Origin: Corynebacterium gallinarum
GTDB lineage: Bacteria; Actinomycetota; Actinomycetes; Mycobacteriales; Mycobacteriaceae
Direction of reading: 5' to 3'
DNA: 64,000 bases
NCBI RefSeq assembly: GCF_014837045.1
Contig: NZ_JACSPR010000009.1
Coordinates: 1-64,000 of the forward strand
Below are positions 33,350-41,759 of this stretch, in pieces. Position 1 is the first letter of the stretch; each line of letters begins with the position of its first letter. A program made the position numbers and the translations under genes. The notes beneath the pieces were generated by a model. It was not told where the DNA came from and searched no databases. It saw nothing but the letters and a program-made list of their open reading frames with translations.

Positions 33350-34438
33350 TCAGGAGTCCTTGAGGAAACCGGCGATCATCCCGGTGAAGGACAGCGGGTC
33401 CTCCAGGAAGGACAACGGCGTGATACCGGGGACGGACACCAACCGGAAGTCCCCCGAGGTACGTGACCGTGCCAGCGATGCCAGGTATTCGGTGCGGTTG
33501 TCACGCGGGGTGAGCAACCAGACCGGGCACCGGGCGATCTGATGGTCGGACCTGCCGGGCAGCGCGGCGGCCATGAGCCGGTTGGTGCGCACGATGGGGG
33601 TGAAGGTGTGGTCGATCGCCAGGGCCTTCTGACGCAGTTTGATCGCACCGCTGTAGGCATTGCTGCGCTGGTAGGACGGGGTGGTGTCGCGCACAACCTC
33701 CCGCCGGGATGCGCGGGGAACCACAAAGCGGAGGAGGCGCAACAACGGGATCGGGAGGTTGAACAGGGCGATCCTGGACAGGATGGAGCCGAAGAGATGG
33801 GGTTTGCGTCGTAAAGCACGGCGCAGGTCCGCCGGGTGGACCGCACCGAGGGAGATCACCCCGGCCACCCGGTCGGGGTAGAGGGTGGACACCGCCCACG
33901 CGAGGCTGCCACCGGTGTCGGTGCCGACCAGCACAGCATCATCGTGGCCGAGGGCACCGATGACACCGTTGATATCGCCGGCGGAACGACGGATGTCATA
34001 ACCGCTGGGTGGCTTGTCGGAGAGCCCATAACCACGCAGATCCACGGCCGCGACATGGAAACCCTCCGCCGCGAGGGGAGCGATGACATCCTTGTAGTCG
34101 AACCACCCGCCGAACGCCCCGTGGAGGAGCAGAACCAGGGGATCGGCGGGGGAACCGGCGACGGCGACATGCAGGCGTACACCCCGGACATAGACATGAT
34201 CGTGGCGGTAGGGGCCCTCCACAGCCACCACAGTGGGGGAGCGCTCAAGCGAGGCCACGGCACGGTTCACCGAGTGCCTCCGGTTCAGCGCGGTCCACCA
34301 CAGCTTCCAGGATTCTGTGAATCTCTTGATCACCATCCGGCTCCTCGGGGACTCAGGGGATTCAGTGGACACAGGGGACACAGGGGACTCATCAGCGTCA
34401 ACCGCGGAGATGCCCGGGGACGTGGTGCGTGTGGTCAT
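33350..34438 (-). CDS. Alpha/beta hydrolase, epoxide-hydrolase-like (EphE type)
   Basis: A 362-residue alpha/beta hydrolase. The oxyanion region HGAFGGWFDY and the nucleophile elbow VGTDTGGSLAW have Asp rather than Ser, the mark of epoxide hydrolases and dehalogenases. The lid and the late His (about PGITPLSFLEDP) follow. The substrate is unknown. The N-terminal 35 residues are Ser/Pro/Glu-rich repeats (SPVSTESPESPRS) with no homology. The neighbouring MarP-like gene mirrors Rv3671c-Rv3670 (ephE) in M. tuberculosis, convergent here by 30 bp. It may begin later, at the Met of MVIKRFTESW. No signal peptide. Confidence 0.8.
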   Translation of the reverse strand: MTTRTTSPGISAVDADESPVSPVSTESPESPRSRMVIKRFTESWKLWWTALNRRHSVNRAVASLERSPTVVAVEGPYRHDHVYVRGVRLHVAVAGSPADPLVLLLHGAFGGWFDYKDVIAPLAAEGFHVAAVDLRGYGLSDKPPSGYDIRRSAGDINGVIGALGHDDAVLVGTDTGGSLAWAVSTLYPDRVAGVISLGAVHPADLRRALRRKPHLFGSILSRIALFNLPIPLLRLLRFVVPRASRREVVRDTTPSYQRSNAYSGAIKLRQKALAIDHTFTPIVRTNRLMAAALPGRSDHQIARCPVWLLTPRDNRTEYLASLARSRTSGDFRLVSVPGITPLSFLEDPLSFTGMIAGFLKDS

Positions 34439-34604
34439 GGAAATCCTCAGGGAGTGGATAGACCGGGATGGGCGTGGGATGACGGCCTGGGCAACCGCCT
34501 GGGTGACCGCCCGGGGTTACTGCCGTGGTGACCGCCCGGAGGTGGGTAAACGAAACAGACCCCTGCGCTCCGCGGACGGTGGCGGGGTGAGAGGTCTGTG
34601 GTGG

Positions 34605-35195
34605 TTACTTCTTGACGGCTGTGGAACCGCTGCCCGAGGGGATCGAGGTGCTGCTGGCGGCGGTGGAGCCGGGGGAGTGGAAATTCGAGGTGTACAGACC
34701 TCGCTTGTTGGAGCGCTCCAGGTTGGAGGTGGCCTGCCCCGGAACCAGGTTCTTCAGTTCATTGACCGATTCGATGGTGTTCTTCGGTGCGCCCATCTTC
34801 TTGACCTTCTTCCAGCCGAACAGCGCCAGCACAGCGGCGACGAGCAGCATGAGGATGAAGACGATGAGGAATGACAGCCAGCGGTCGAGCCAGATGTCGA
34901 GGGTTTCCGCGAGGAAGAAGAAAAAGAAGAAGGAACTGTAGAGCGCGATGACACCCGCAGCACCGAAGGCACCGCCGCCGATCGCGGCCTTCTTGGCCTC
35001 GCCGGCCAGTTCCGTCTTGGCCAGTTCGACCTCGGCGCGGAAGAGGCTGGACATCTGGGAGGTGGCGTTGGAGATCAGCGTGCCGATGGACGCTTCACCG
35101 CTGATGCTGGTATCGACGTCGCTGAGTGGGATCGCGTTGACCTTCGGCGAGAAGGTGTCCGTGCCGTCGGTGAAAAGGCCGTCATTGTTGCTCAC
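34605..35195 (-). CDS. Phage-holin-X-type membrane protein (PF07332-like)
   Basis: The 196-residue protein begins at GTG 35195, seven bases after GGAG. A soluble head containing ATSQMSSLFRAEVELAKTEL (typical of Holin-X proteins) precedes two membrane helices (GVIALYSSFFFFFFLAETL and LSFLIVFILMLLVAAVLALF). The tail is Ser/Gly-rich and Lys-ended. Six consecutive Phe codons occur in the first helix. The family is conserved in actinobacteria next to ephE and marP (Rv3669). Its role is unknown; it is not a phage gene here. The 166-bp spacer after its stop, before ephE, holds two GGTGACCGCCCGG repeats and no gene. Confidence 0.75.
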   Translation of the reverse strand: MSNNDGLFTDGTDTFSPKVNAIPLSDVDTSISGEASIGTLISNATSQMSSLFRAEVELAKTELAGEAKKAAIGGGAFGAAGVIALYSSFFFFFFLAETLDIWLDRWLSFLIVFILMLLVAAVLALFGWKKVKKMGAPKNTIESVNELKNLVPGQATSNLERSNKRGLYTSNFHSPGSTAASSTSIPSGSGSTAVKK

Positions 35196-35474
35196 TTGGA
35201 AGCTCCTCCAGTGTTCTTTAAGGCGTATAACTTGTGCATTCTTTAGACCCAATCGTGCCACGGATTTTCATCCGGGGTGGAGTTCCCGGCGGTTACGCTG
35301 GGAGAATGTTGTTCAAATGTTGTCAACGGACGTGAGTTCCACGTTCGAGTAGGGCACTGAAGTACATGATAGAGGTATCTCGGCCTCAACATCGTGGTGG
35401 GCTGCTTATCGACGCCCACCCCGCCCACCCTTCCTGACCGTCGGCGGGGGCTGGCACCTGTGGTGCCCGGGGTG

Positions 35475-36338
35475 TCAGGCGCTTCCGCGCCGGGTGCGTC
35501 TGGCCCACCAGATGCTGCCTGCGGTCACGGCGGCGATGCCGGCGACCACGCCGGTCCCGATCCCCATCTCCCGGGTGCTGGGCATCTGGAAGAGCGGTTC
35601 CGGGTTCTTGAAACTCAGGATGTCCCAGCCGCGTTCCAGGGCGATCTTCTTCAGTGCCCGGTCGGGGTTGACCGCCACGGGGTGGCCGACGATGTCGAGC
35701 ATGGGGAGGTCCGTGGCGGCATCGGAGTAGGCGTAGCTGGCCGCCAGGTCATAGCCGTGCTGCTCGGACAGATCGAGGATGGCCTGCTGCTTGGCGGCCC
35801 CCTTGCAGTAGAAGAGGACCTCCCCGGTATAGCGGCCGTCGATCGTTTCCAGTGTGGTGCTCACCGTCTGGTGGACACCGAGTTCCCGGGCGATCGGTTC
35901 CACCAGTTCCTTCACGGAGGCGGAGATGATGATGACATCGTGGCCACGTTCGCGGTGGTAGTCGATGAGTTCGCGGGCCTCGGCGTAGATGGTCGGGGTG
36001 ACCACGGTCTGCATGGTTTCCTCGGCGATGGTTCGTACCTGTTGGACATCCCAGCCCCGGACCATGGCGGTGAGCTGATCGCGGGTGTTGTCCATCTGTT
36101 CGCTGGTGTGCCCGGCGAACATGTAGGTGGCCTGGGCGAGCGAGAGCTGCAGTGCCGTCACCGGTGAGATCAGGCCGCTCTGCATGAACTCCCGGCCGTA
36201 GGCGTAGGTGGAGCTCATGGCGATGATGGTTTTGTCCAGATCAAAGAAGGCGGCCACCCTGCGTGGTGTCGCCCTGGTGGAATCCCCCTGGGCCACGGCG
36301 TTGTGGGGCCCGCGGGGTGAGAAATCTGGGTTGGTCAC
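35475..36338 (-). CDS. HAD-family phosphatase with C-terminal membrane helix (SerB-like)
   Basis: A 287-residue HAD-superfamily IB protein. Motif I is FFDLDKTII (nucleophile Asp), motif II has the Ser in VIIISASVKELVEP, motif III has a Lys in CKGAAKQQAI, and motif IV is AYSDAATDLPML. The closest patterns are phosphoserine/lysophosphatidic acid phosphatase-like proteins. The C-terminus ends in a hydrophobic helix (GVVAGIAAVTAGSIWW) and RRTRRGS, so the protein is tail-anchored. The substrate is not evident; phospholipid or glycerol-phosphate is possible. The upstream 35196-35474 is non-coding. Confidence 0.8.
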   Translation of the reverse strand: MTNPDFSPRGPHNAVAQGDSTRATPRRVAAFFDLDKTIIAMSSTYAYGREFMQSGLISPVTALQLSLAQATYMFAGHTSEQMDNTRDQLTAMVRGWDVQQVRTIAEETMQTVVTPTIYAEARELIDYHRERGHDVIIISASVKELVEPIARELGVHQTVSTTLETIDGRYTGEVLFYCKGAAKQQAILDLSEQHGYDLAASYAYSDAATDLPMLDIVGHPVAVNPDRALKKIALERGWDILSFKNPEPLFQMPSTREMGIGTGVVAGIAAVTAGSIWWARRTRRGSA

Positions 36339-36526
36339 ACAGGTAGTCTAGCGAGTTTTCCTGTGAATCACGGGGCGAAGCCCAACATCCCTGGGGCTGA
36401 TGTGGTTTCTGGGGCTGGTGGGTTCGGCGGCATCGATGGCGCGTGGCAGGGGATTGACGATCACATGTGCTAATTGTCCGCACCATTCCGCACCCATTGC
36501 CGCAGCCCGGGGTGGGCGGGCGGTTA

Positions 36527-36555
36527 TTGTCATGTTCAGCTTCTTATGCAATAAT
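36527..36555 (+). promoter_or_regulatory. Promoter of the 6C small RNA
   Basis: -35 TTGTCA (36527-36532), a 17-bp spacer and -10 AATAAT (36550-36555) form a good sigma-A-type promoter. Transcription would begin about 36562, just before the 6C RNA hairpins. Confidence 0.6.
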
Positions 36556-36561
36556 TTCAGG

Positions 36562-36660
36562 TGCAAGGCCCCGATATACTGTGCGGCCTGCCCCGACCAC
36601 ACCCCCCTGAGGTCGGGTTACCGACGGCCCGCGCACACCCCCCCGAGGCGCGGGCCGTCC
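36562..36660 (+). ncRNA. 6C small RNA (B11-type)
   Basis: Two successive stem-loops carry the diagnostic C-rich loops. Stem 1 is CCCGACC/GGTCGGG (36592-36598 and 36611-36617) with loop ACACCCCCCTGA. Stem 2 is GACGGCCCGCGC and its complement (36623-36634, 36648-36659) with loop ACACCCCCCCGAG. This matches the 6C RNA family of actinobacteria, whose mycobacterial member B11 lies next to the ssd gene (Rv3660c), as here. The C-loops of 6C RNAs pair with G-rich ribosome-binding sites. The 3' end is set at the second stem; no strong T-run follows. Confidence 0.85.
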
Positions 36661-36715
36661 CCATTTCCACTCCCCCTGTCCGTAGGACTGCTCCCGGGAG
36701 CAGAAGGTTCCCGGG

Positions 36716-36765
36716 TTATCCACATGTTCTTGTACAGCCATCAACAAACCCGGGGGTTATCCACA
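36716..36765 (+). promoter_or_regulatory. Two perfect DnaA boxes upstream of ssd
   Basis: TTATCCACA occurs at 36716-36724 and 36757-36765 in the same orientation, 41 bp apart, each preceded by CCCGGG(GG)G. They lie 54-95 bp before the ssd start. Two exact boxes this close are unlikely by chance and suggest DnaA binding at a cell-division gene. Confidence 0.6.
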
Positions 36766-36818
36766 GGCTGGAGCCGGGATCGTTGAGCGCCTGTCCCGCA
36801 CGCAGCAGAGTGTGGGGC

Positions 36819-37928
36819 ATGAACGCAGCCACCCACACCAGAACCGCACGGCCGTCACGTCCCACCCAGAACCAGGCCATTCTCGTCGCCGTGGATGATC
36901 CGGTCCTCCACCCCGAGGCCATGCATGTTGCCGCCGCGACGGGGCGCGCCATTGTCGACACCACTGACCCGGTGGATATCCACCGTCACCTCAACAGGGT
37001 CTCCGCGGTGCTCCTCGATGCATCCACCGCCGCGACTATCACCAATGACCGGCGCCGGGACCGCATCTTCCTGCTCGGGTCTGATCCCGGGCCGCCGGAT
37101 TATCACACCGCGTTGTCGATCAGGGCGGAGCAGGCCTTCCTGCTGCCCGCCCAGACCGCGGAACTGCTCCAGGCACTCGGCCGGGAGGATGCCCCTGTCT
37201 CACCCGGTGGCCACAACACCACGGTCACCGGCGTGCTCGGGGTGGCGGGCGGGGTCGGGGTGAGCACGATTGCCGCGGCCCTGGCGCGGATGCGGTCGGC
37301 CACCCACCGCACCGTGCTTGTCGACGCCGTCCCCTCCTCCGGTGGCATCGACCTGCTGGTGGGTGCGGAGGAGATCACCGGGGCACGGTGGCCGGACCTC
37401 GGATTCACCCGGGGTGCGGTGAAGGCGGAGGATGTGCTGGCCGCGCTGCCGGTGATGGATGAGACCATGTTCATCCTGTCCGGTGCGCGCTCCCCGGTGG
37501 GGGATCCCTTCGAGCTCGGCCCCGGTGAGGTGACCGCGGCACTGACCTGCCTCGCCGCGGCCGACGGTGCCCTGGAGGTGGTGGTGGATCTGTGCCCGGG
37601 TGCCATCGCCGGGGAGGTGATCCCCCTGCTCGGTCACCTCATCGTGGTGGTGCCCGCGGAGGTGCGCGCCGTCGCGGCGGCCGCGGAGCGGTTGCGGCAC
37701 CTCCGTGGTTTCCAGGTGCCGGTGTCGGTGGTGTTGCGCCACCGGGGCTGGTCCGGACTGGATGTCATCGAGGTCGAACGCATCCTGGGCACCCCGGTGA
37801 TCGCGGAACTCGGCACGATCACCCGTCTGCCCCGCGCCGTGGAGATGCATGGGCTGACCGGCACACTGCCCAGGCCCCTGGTCACGGTGGGGAACGCCAT
37901 CACCGCGGAGCTCAGGGGGCGGGGCTGA
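36819..37928 (+). CDS. ssd: Septum-site-determining protein Ssd (ParA/MinD-like)
   Basis: About 369 residues from ATG 36819. The N-terminal 115 residues form a receiver-like domain. A MinD/ParA-type P-loop region follows: GVLGVAGGVGVSTIAAALARM is a deviant Walker A, and LVDAVPSSGGIDLL and DLCPGA the other ATPase motifs. M. tuberculosis Ssd (Rv3660c) is of the same type and inhibits division when overexpressed. It precedes the tad pilus genes and overlaps tadA by the ATGA junction, so it is translationally coupled to them, and it may act as the localisation protein TadZ/CpaE. DnaA boxes and the 6C RNA lie upstream. A longer upstream frame crosses the RNA and is rejected. Confidence 0.85.
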   Translation: MNAATHTRTARPSRPTQNQAILVAVDDPVLHPEAMHVAAATGRAIVDTTDPVDIHRHLNRVSAVLLDASTAATITNDRRRDRIFLLGSDPGPPDYHTALSIRAEQAFLLPAQTAELLQALGREDAPVSPGGHNTTVTGVLGVAGGVGVSTIAAALARMRSATHRTVLVDAVPSSGGIDLLVGAEEITGARWPDLGFTRGAVKAEDVLAALPVMDETMFILSGARSPVGDPFELGPGEVTAALTCLAAADGALEVVVDLCPGAIAGEVIPLLGHLIVVVPAEVRAVAAAAERLRHLRGFQVPVSVVLRHRGWSGLDVIEVERILGTPVIAELGTITRLPRAVEMHGLTGTLPRPLVTVGNAITAELRGRG

Positions 37929-39076
37929 TGACCACGATGATCACACAGGATGCACTGCTGGAACAGGTGCAGCGGGTGCTGGCCGGGTTGCCGGAACACC
38001 CCACCTCCCCGGAGGTGGTGCGGGTGATCCGGGAGCAGGCCGGGGTGATCAGCGATGAGGAGGTCATCGCGGTCCTCCGGCGCCTGCGCAGCGAATCGGT
38101 GGGGATCGGCCCCCTGGAGGGGGCACTCGCCCTGCCGGGGGTCACCGACGTGCTGGTCAACGGCCCCCGTGAGGTGTGGATCGACCGTGGTGGGGGACTG
38201 GAACAGCTTGATCTGGATCTGGGGTCGGAGGAGGCGGTGCGTCGACTGGCCGCCCGGCTGGCACTCCAGTGCGGTCGCCGGCTCGATGATGCCCAGCCGT
38301 TCGTGGACGGGTGCATCACCCGCGATGACGGCAGCATCATCCGCATCCACGCGGTCCTGCCACCACTGGCGGATTCCGGGACCTGCCTGAGCATGCGCAT
38401 CCTGCGGCAGGCGAGCCTGACCCTTGATGATCTGGTGGCCGGCGGCACCCTCACCGCGGACACCGCCGCGGTGCTGCGGACCATTGTGGCGCAGCGCCGG
38501 GCCTTCCTGGTGGTCGGTGGCACCGGGTCGGGCAAGACCACCCTGCTCGCAGCGATGCTGGGGGAGGTCACCGCTGACCAACGGATCATCTGCATCGAGG
38601 ACACCGCCGAACTCAACCCCGCCCATCCCGGCACGGTCAACCTGATCACCCGCTCCGCGAATGTGGAGGGCGCCGGTGCGATCACCATGTCGGATCTGTT
38701 GAAACAGGCGATGCGGATGCGCCCGGACCGGATCGTCCTGGGCGAGATCCGTGGCGCGGAGGTGGTGGAACTGCTGGCTGCGCTCAACACCGGGCACGAG
38801 GGTGGTGCCGGCACCATCCACGCCAATTCCATCACCGAGGTGCCCGCCCGGATGGAGGCGCTCGCCGCACTCGGTGGGCTCACCCGGGATGCACTGCACT
38901 CCCAGCTGGCCGCCGCGCTGGATGTGGTCATCGTGATGCGCCACACCCCGCAGGGCAGACGCCTGGCGCAACTGGGGGTGTTGCGGGGTAATCCCGTCGA
39001 GGCGCATGTGGTGTGGGACTGGGAACACGGCGTGGTGGATGGGGACGCAGAGGTGGCGACATGGTTTCCGCGCTGA
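37928..39076 (+). CDS. tadA: TadA-type secretion ATPase (CpaF family)
   Basis: A 382-residue secretion ATPase. An N-terminal domain (about 1-150) precedes the RecA-like core with Walker A GGTGSGKTTLLAAML, the Asp box ICIEDTAELNP, the Walker B MRPDRIVLGEIRGAE and the HEGGAGTIHANS block. It powers assembly of Flp-type pili from the TadE/F-like pilins encoded just downstream. The start at 37928 overlaps the ssd stop. It overlaps tadB by 16 bp, and this five-gene block is the standard actinobacterial 'helicase/secretion neighbourhood'. Confidence 0.9.
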   Translation: MTTMITQDALLEQVQRVLAGLPEHPTSPEVVRVIREQAGVISDEEVIAVLRRLRSESVGIGPLEGALALPGVTDVLVNGPREVWIDRGGGLEQLDLDLGSEEAVRRLAARLALQCGRRLDDAQPFVDGCITRDDGSIIRIHAVLPPLADSGTCLSMRILRQASLTLDDLVAGGTLTADTAAVLRTIVAQRRAFLVVGGTGSGKTTLLAAMLGEVTADQRIICIEDTAELNPAHPGTVNLITRSANVEGAGAITMSDLLKQAMRMRPDRIVLGEIRGAEVVELLAALNTGHEGGAGTIHANSITEVPARMEALAALGGLTRDALHSQLAAALDVVIVMRHTPQGRRLAQLGVLRGNPVEAHVVWDWEHGVVDGDAEVATWFPR

Positions 39077-39849
39077 TCCTGCTGGCCGCGGGGATCGCAG
39101 TGCCGGGGCAGGGGCCGGCGGGGGGACGGGGCGTCGTCAAGCGAGCAGGTCGGGGACCCCTGCCACCGGTGGCCGTCACCGCCGGCGTCCCCGTGGGCGT
39201 GGCCCTGTTCGTGGCCACCGGCATCGACCCCGCGACGGTGATCGCCCTGTTGATCGCGGGCTTTGTCTTCAGCTGGCGCCTGAAACGGGTGGGTACGGGG
39301 CGCACCGCGCGGGCACAGACCACGACGCTGGCCGGGTTCCTCGGTCTGTGCATCGGCAACCTGCGCGCCGGTGCCCCCATGGCCGATGCGATGGACCACG
39401 CCCTGGCCAACACCCCCGGATCCGGTGGCCCGACCACCGGGGCGCTCACCGCGGCCGCGCGCCGGGTGCGGTCAGGGGGCAGTGGGTCGGCGGTGCTTAT
39501 CGACGCACCCACCATGGACCTGAGACGCCTGGGCACGATCTGGGAGGTGTCCGACCGGCACGGCATCCCGCTGGTGAGACTGCTGGACCAGCTGAAACAC
39601 CGCCTGGATGCGCGGGAACGCCACCGTCAGGCCTCCGCCGCCCAGTTGCAGGGACCGCAGGCCACCGCGGTGATCCTGGCCCTGCTGCCACTGGCCGGGG
39701 TGCTCATGGGCACCGCCATGGGTGCTGATCCGATCGGTTTTCTCACCGGAGGTGGGGTGGGCGGGATCCTGCTGATCACCGGGGTGCTGCTCAGTGGTGC
39801 GGGGTTCATCCTCACCGAGAAGATCCTCGAGGGGGCGAGCCCGGCATGA
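39061..39849 (+). CDS. tadB: TadB-like inner-membrane component of the Tad pilus
   Basis: A 262-residue membrane protein with hydrophobic segments near both ends (VAVTAGVPVGVALFV, VIALLIAGFVF and, near the C-terminus, TAVILALLPLAGVLMG and GILLITGVLLSGAGFIL). The central soluble part carries GLCIGNLRAGAPMADAMDHAL and LRRLGTIWEVSDRHGIPLVRLL, as in T2SSF-domain (TadB/GspF) proteins. The frame opens at 39013, but the ATG at 39061, overlapping the tadA end, is the better start. It overlaps tadC by four bases. Confidence 0.8.
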   Translation: MVSALILLAAGIAVPGQGPAGGRGVVKRAGRGPLPPVAVTAGVPVGVALFVATGIDPATVIALLIAGFVFSWRLKRVGTGRTARAQTTTLAGFLGLCIGNLRAGAPMADAMDHALANTPGSGGPTTGALTAAARRVRSGGSGSAVLIDAPTMDLRRLGTIWEVSDRHGIPLVRLLDQLKHRLDARERHRQASAAQLQGPQATAVILALLPLAGVLMGTAMGADPIGFLTGGGVGGILLITGVLLSGAGFILTEKILEGASPA

Positions 39850-40463
39850 TCACCGCCTGCCTCGTGGCTGTCCTCGCCCTGCTCATCACCCCACCGATGC
39901 CGGGGGTGCGCGCCGGTGTGCCCGGTGAGAAGCGCATCCGGGCCGGCCCTGATTCCGGCCCGGATGCCCCAGGCTGGCTGGGGGCGGTGTGGGCAGCTGT
40001 GCATCCCGGGGGGTCAGGTCCTGATCCCCTGGATACGGCAGCCGATATCGCCCTGTTCGCCGAATGCCTGGCCGCCGGGTTGAGCACCCGTGACGCAGCC
40101 CACCTGCTGGCGCGCACCGCGAACCCCGCGCACCAACGCCTGTGGGAGGAGACGGTGGCGCTGCTGGGCATCGGGGTGGGGCCGGAGAAGGCCTTCACCA
40201 CGATGACCGGTGTCGATGGACTGCAGGACCTGGCTGTGCTGGCGGAGGTGTCCCACCGGTCCGGCAGCGCCTTCAGCCAGGGCTGTCACCGCATCGCCGA
40301 TGCCCTCGTGGCCTCGGCGGCGGACCACCGCACGGCGGCCGCCGAGCGGGCCGGGGTGTTCATCGCCCTGCCGCTGGCTGCCTGTTTCCTCCCCGCCTTC
40401 ATGATCATCGGCCTGGTACCCGTGGTGCTGGGCCTGGGCATGAAGGTGCTGGGCAACCTGTAA
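39846..40463 (+). CDS. tadC: TadC-like inner-membrane component of the Tad pilus
   Basis: The 205-residue protein has an N-terminal helix, then a T2SSF-type cytoplasmic domain (ADIALFAECLAAGLSTRDAAHLLAR and LAVLAEVSHRSGSAFSQG) and a C-terminal helix pair (VFIALPLAACFLPAFMIIGL). It is the second T2SSF platform protein of the Tad machine, typically smaller than TadB. It starts at the ATGA overlap with tadB. The 87-bp gap to the pilin gene contains a GC hairpin (CCGGGGGCCG region) and a good ribosome-binding site. Confidence 0.75.
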   Translation: MITACLVAVLALLITPPMPGVRAGVPGEKRIRAGPDSGPDAPGWLGAVWAAVHPGGSGPDPLDTAADIALFAECLAAGLSTRDAAHLLARTANPAHQRLWEETVALLGIGVGPEKAFTTMTGVDGLQDLAVLAEVSHRSGSAFSQGCHRIADALVASAADHRTAAAERAGVFIALPLAACFLPAFMIIGLVPVVLGLGMKVLGNL

Positions 40464-40550
40464 CCCCTTACTGATTCACTTCCCGCCGGGGGCCGACTCC
40501 CCGAGCGGGGCCACACCAACGACAACCCATTTATCTACAAGGAGAAGACC

Positions 40551-40775
40551 ATGCAGAAGAATCCCACACCCACCACACCCACCACAGCCATCAACCCCGT
40601 CCACTGGGCCCTCGTGACCCTGCGCGGCGAGGAGGGCCTGACCACGGTGGAATACGCCCTGGGCACCCTCGCGGCCGCAGCCCTGGCCATCCTGCTCTAC
40701 ACCGTGGTCAACAGCGGGGCGGTGGCCAGCGCCTTCGAGGACATCATCGTCAACGCCCTCAACACCGCACCGTGA
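40551..40775 (+). CDS. DUF4244 Flp-pilin-like protein
   Basis: A 74-residue protein with a cytoplasmic head, the EEGLTTVEYAL motif and one long hydrophobic helix (GTLAAAALAILLYTVV). The G-x-T-x-V-E-Y arrangement matches the Flp pilin processing site, where prepilin peptidase would cut after Gly before TTVEY, leaving the helix to polymerise. It should be the major pilin. AAGGAG lies seven bases before the ATG. Its order, right after tadC and before two TadE-like genes, is typical. Confidence 0.85.
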   Translation: MQKNPTPTTPTTAINPVHWALVTLRGEEGLTTVEYALGTLAAAALAILLYTVVNSGAVASAFEDIIVNALNTAP

Positions 40776-40787
40776 CCGTGAGCCACC

Positions 40788-41090
40788 ATGCGTGAGATGA
40801 CGGGCAATGAGGACGGTTCGGTCAGTATCGAGGCGGCCCTCGCCCTGAGCTCTCTGGTCGTGGTCAGCGCACTCATCATCGGTGTGCTGACCACACTGGC
40901 GTTGTATGTGGCGGCGGTGGGCGGTGCGGGGGCTGCGGCCCGGGCCCATGCCATCGGCGAGACCTACCACCCTCCGCGGGGCAGCGTCACCGTGGAGGAA
41001 CACGGTGGACTGGTCACCGCGACGGTGTCCATTCCCGCGACGGTGGGGGAGGTGAGCGCGAGTGCGGTCTTCCCACGGGAGAGCCACTGA
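40788..41090 (+). CDS. TadE-like minor pilin
   Basis: A 100-residue protein with a short N-terminal head (EDGSVSIEAALALS), matching the pseudopilin TadE pattern around the conserved Glu, followed by one helix (VVVSALIIGVLTTLALYVA) and a small extracytoplasmic domain. It starts 12 bp after the pilin stop. The next gene begins within its last codons. The role in the Tad pilus is inferred from its family and position. Confidence 0.75.
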   Translation: MREMTGNEDGSVSIEAALALSSLVVVSALIIGVLTTLALYVAAVGGAGAAARAHAIGETYHPPRGSVTVEEHGGLVTATVSIPATVGEVSASAVFPRESH

Positions 41091-41400
41091 TGCCGGATAT
41101 GCCACCGTGGCGGCGGCGGGCTTTTCCTCCGTTCTGGTGATGCTCTGCGCGCTCCTTGCCTGGCATGTCGGGGCTGTGGTGGCCTCCGTGCAGGCACAGC
41201 GGGCCGCGGATCTGGCGGTGGTGGCCGGGGCCTTCCGCCTGGCCACCGGTGACACCCCCACGGCGGCCTGTGCCGTGGCCGGTCAGGTGGCCCACCTCAA
41301 TGACGCCACCCTGCTCACCTGTGATGCCCTGGGTGAGGATCTCGTGGTGGCCGTCGAGGTGCGTGGGAGGAGCGCCGAGGCCCGCGCGGGGCCGGTGTGA
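41062..41400 (+). CDS. TadE-like protein (helicase/secretion neighbourhood type)
   Basis: A 112-residue protein with DAGYATVAAAGFSS, one membrane helix (VLVMLCALLAWHVGAVVA), then AQRAADLAVVAGAFRLATGD and two cysteines (AACAVAG and LTCDALG) able to form an extracytoplasmic disulfide. It fits the actinobacterial family of TadE-like proteins found next to tad genes and the helicase gene. The frame begins with GTG at 41062 inside the previous gene (29-bp overlap). A start nearer 41107 is possible. It ends the tad operon, followed by an operator-bearing opposite pair. Confidence 0.65.
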   Translation: MRSSHGRATDAGYATVAAAGFSSVLVMLCALLAWHVGAVVASVQAQRAADLAVVAGAFRLATGDTPTAACAVAGQVAHLNDATLLTCDALGEDLVVAVEVRGRSAEARAGPV

Positions 41401-41420
41401 CCGGTGTGATCGCCGTCAGG

Positions 41421-41759
41421 TCAGGATGGGGCCGGACCAGATGGGGCCGGACCCGACTGTGCGATCGCGCGGAGCACATCCAGATGGTCACCCCAGGCAC
41501 GTTTCCCGGCGCCGCTGAGTTTGATGCTGGTCTGGGGGAATTTACCGGCGAACCCCTTCGACACCTGGACGTATCCCAGTTCCTCCAGTGCGGAGATGTG
41601 CTTGGACAGGGTGGAGTCAGTGGTGTCCAGGAAATCACGGGCGTATTTGAAGGTCAGGGATTCCGCGCCAGAGAGCGCCGCCATGAGGGAGAAACGCAGC
41701 GGGTTGGTGAACGCCGGGTTCAGATCCAGCCGCGGGTGCCGGTGATTGGGGCTGCTCAC
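41421..41759 (-). CDS. Winged-helix transcriptional regulator
   Basis: A 112-residue protein with a winged helix-turn-helix of the HTH_34/MarR-like class: LNPAFTNPLRFSLMAALSG then TFKYARDFLDTTDSTLSKHISALEELGYV and a wing KGFAGKFPQTSIKLS. The GTG start at 41759 overlaps the stop of the upstream membrane gene (GTGA), so the two are translationally coupled. The regulator and membrane protein likely form a self-regulated pair. The inverted repeat at 42240-42260 upstream of the pair is its probable operator. The C-terminus (SGPAPSGPAPS) is a short repeat. Confidence 0.75.
   Translation of the reverse strand: MSSPNHRHPRLDLNPAFTNPLRFSLMAALSGAESLTFKYARDFLDTTDSTLSKHISALEELGYVQVSKGFAGKFPQTSIKLSGAGKRAWGDHLDVLRAIAQSGPAPSGPAPS

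Noticed and set aside
36400..36786. 128-codon plus frame across the 6C RNA
   Set aside because: It crosses the RNA hairpins and DnaA boxes; composition is non-coding.
37634..39399. Long minus-strand frames opposite ssd, tadA and tadB
   Set aside because: They are antisense shadows in GC-rich DNA; the plus-strand genes have clear motifs.
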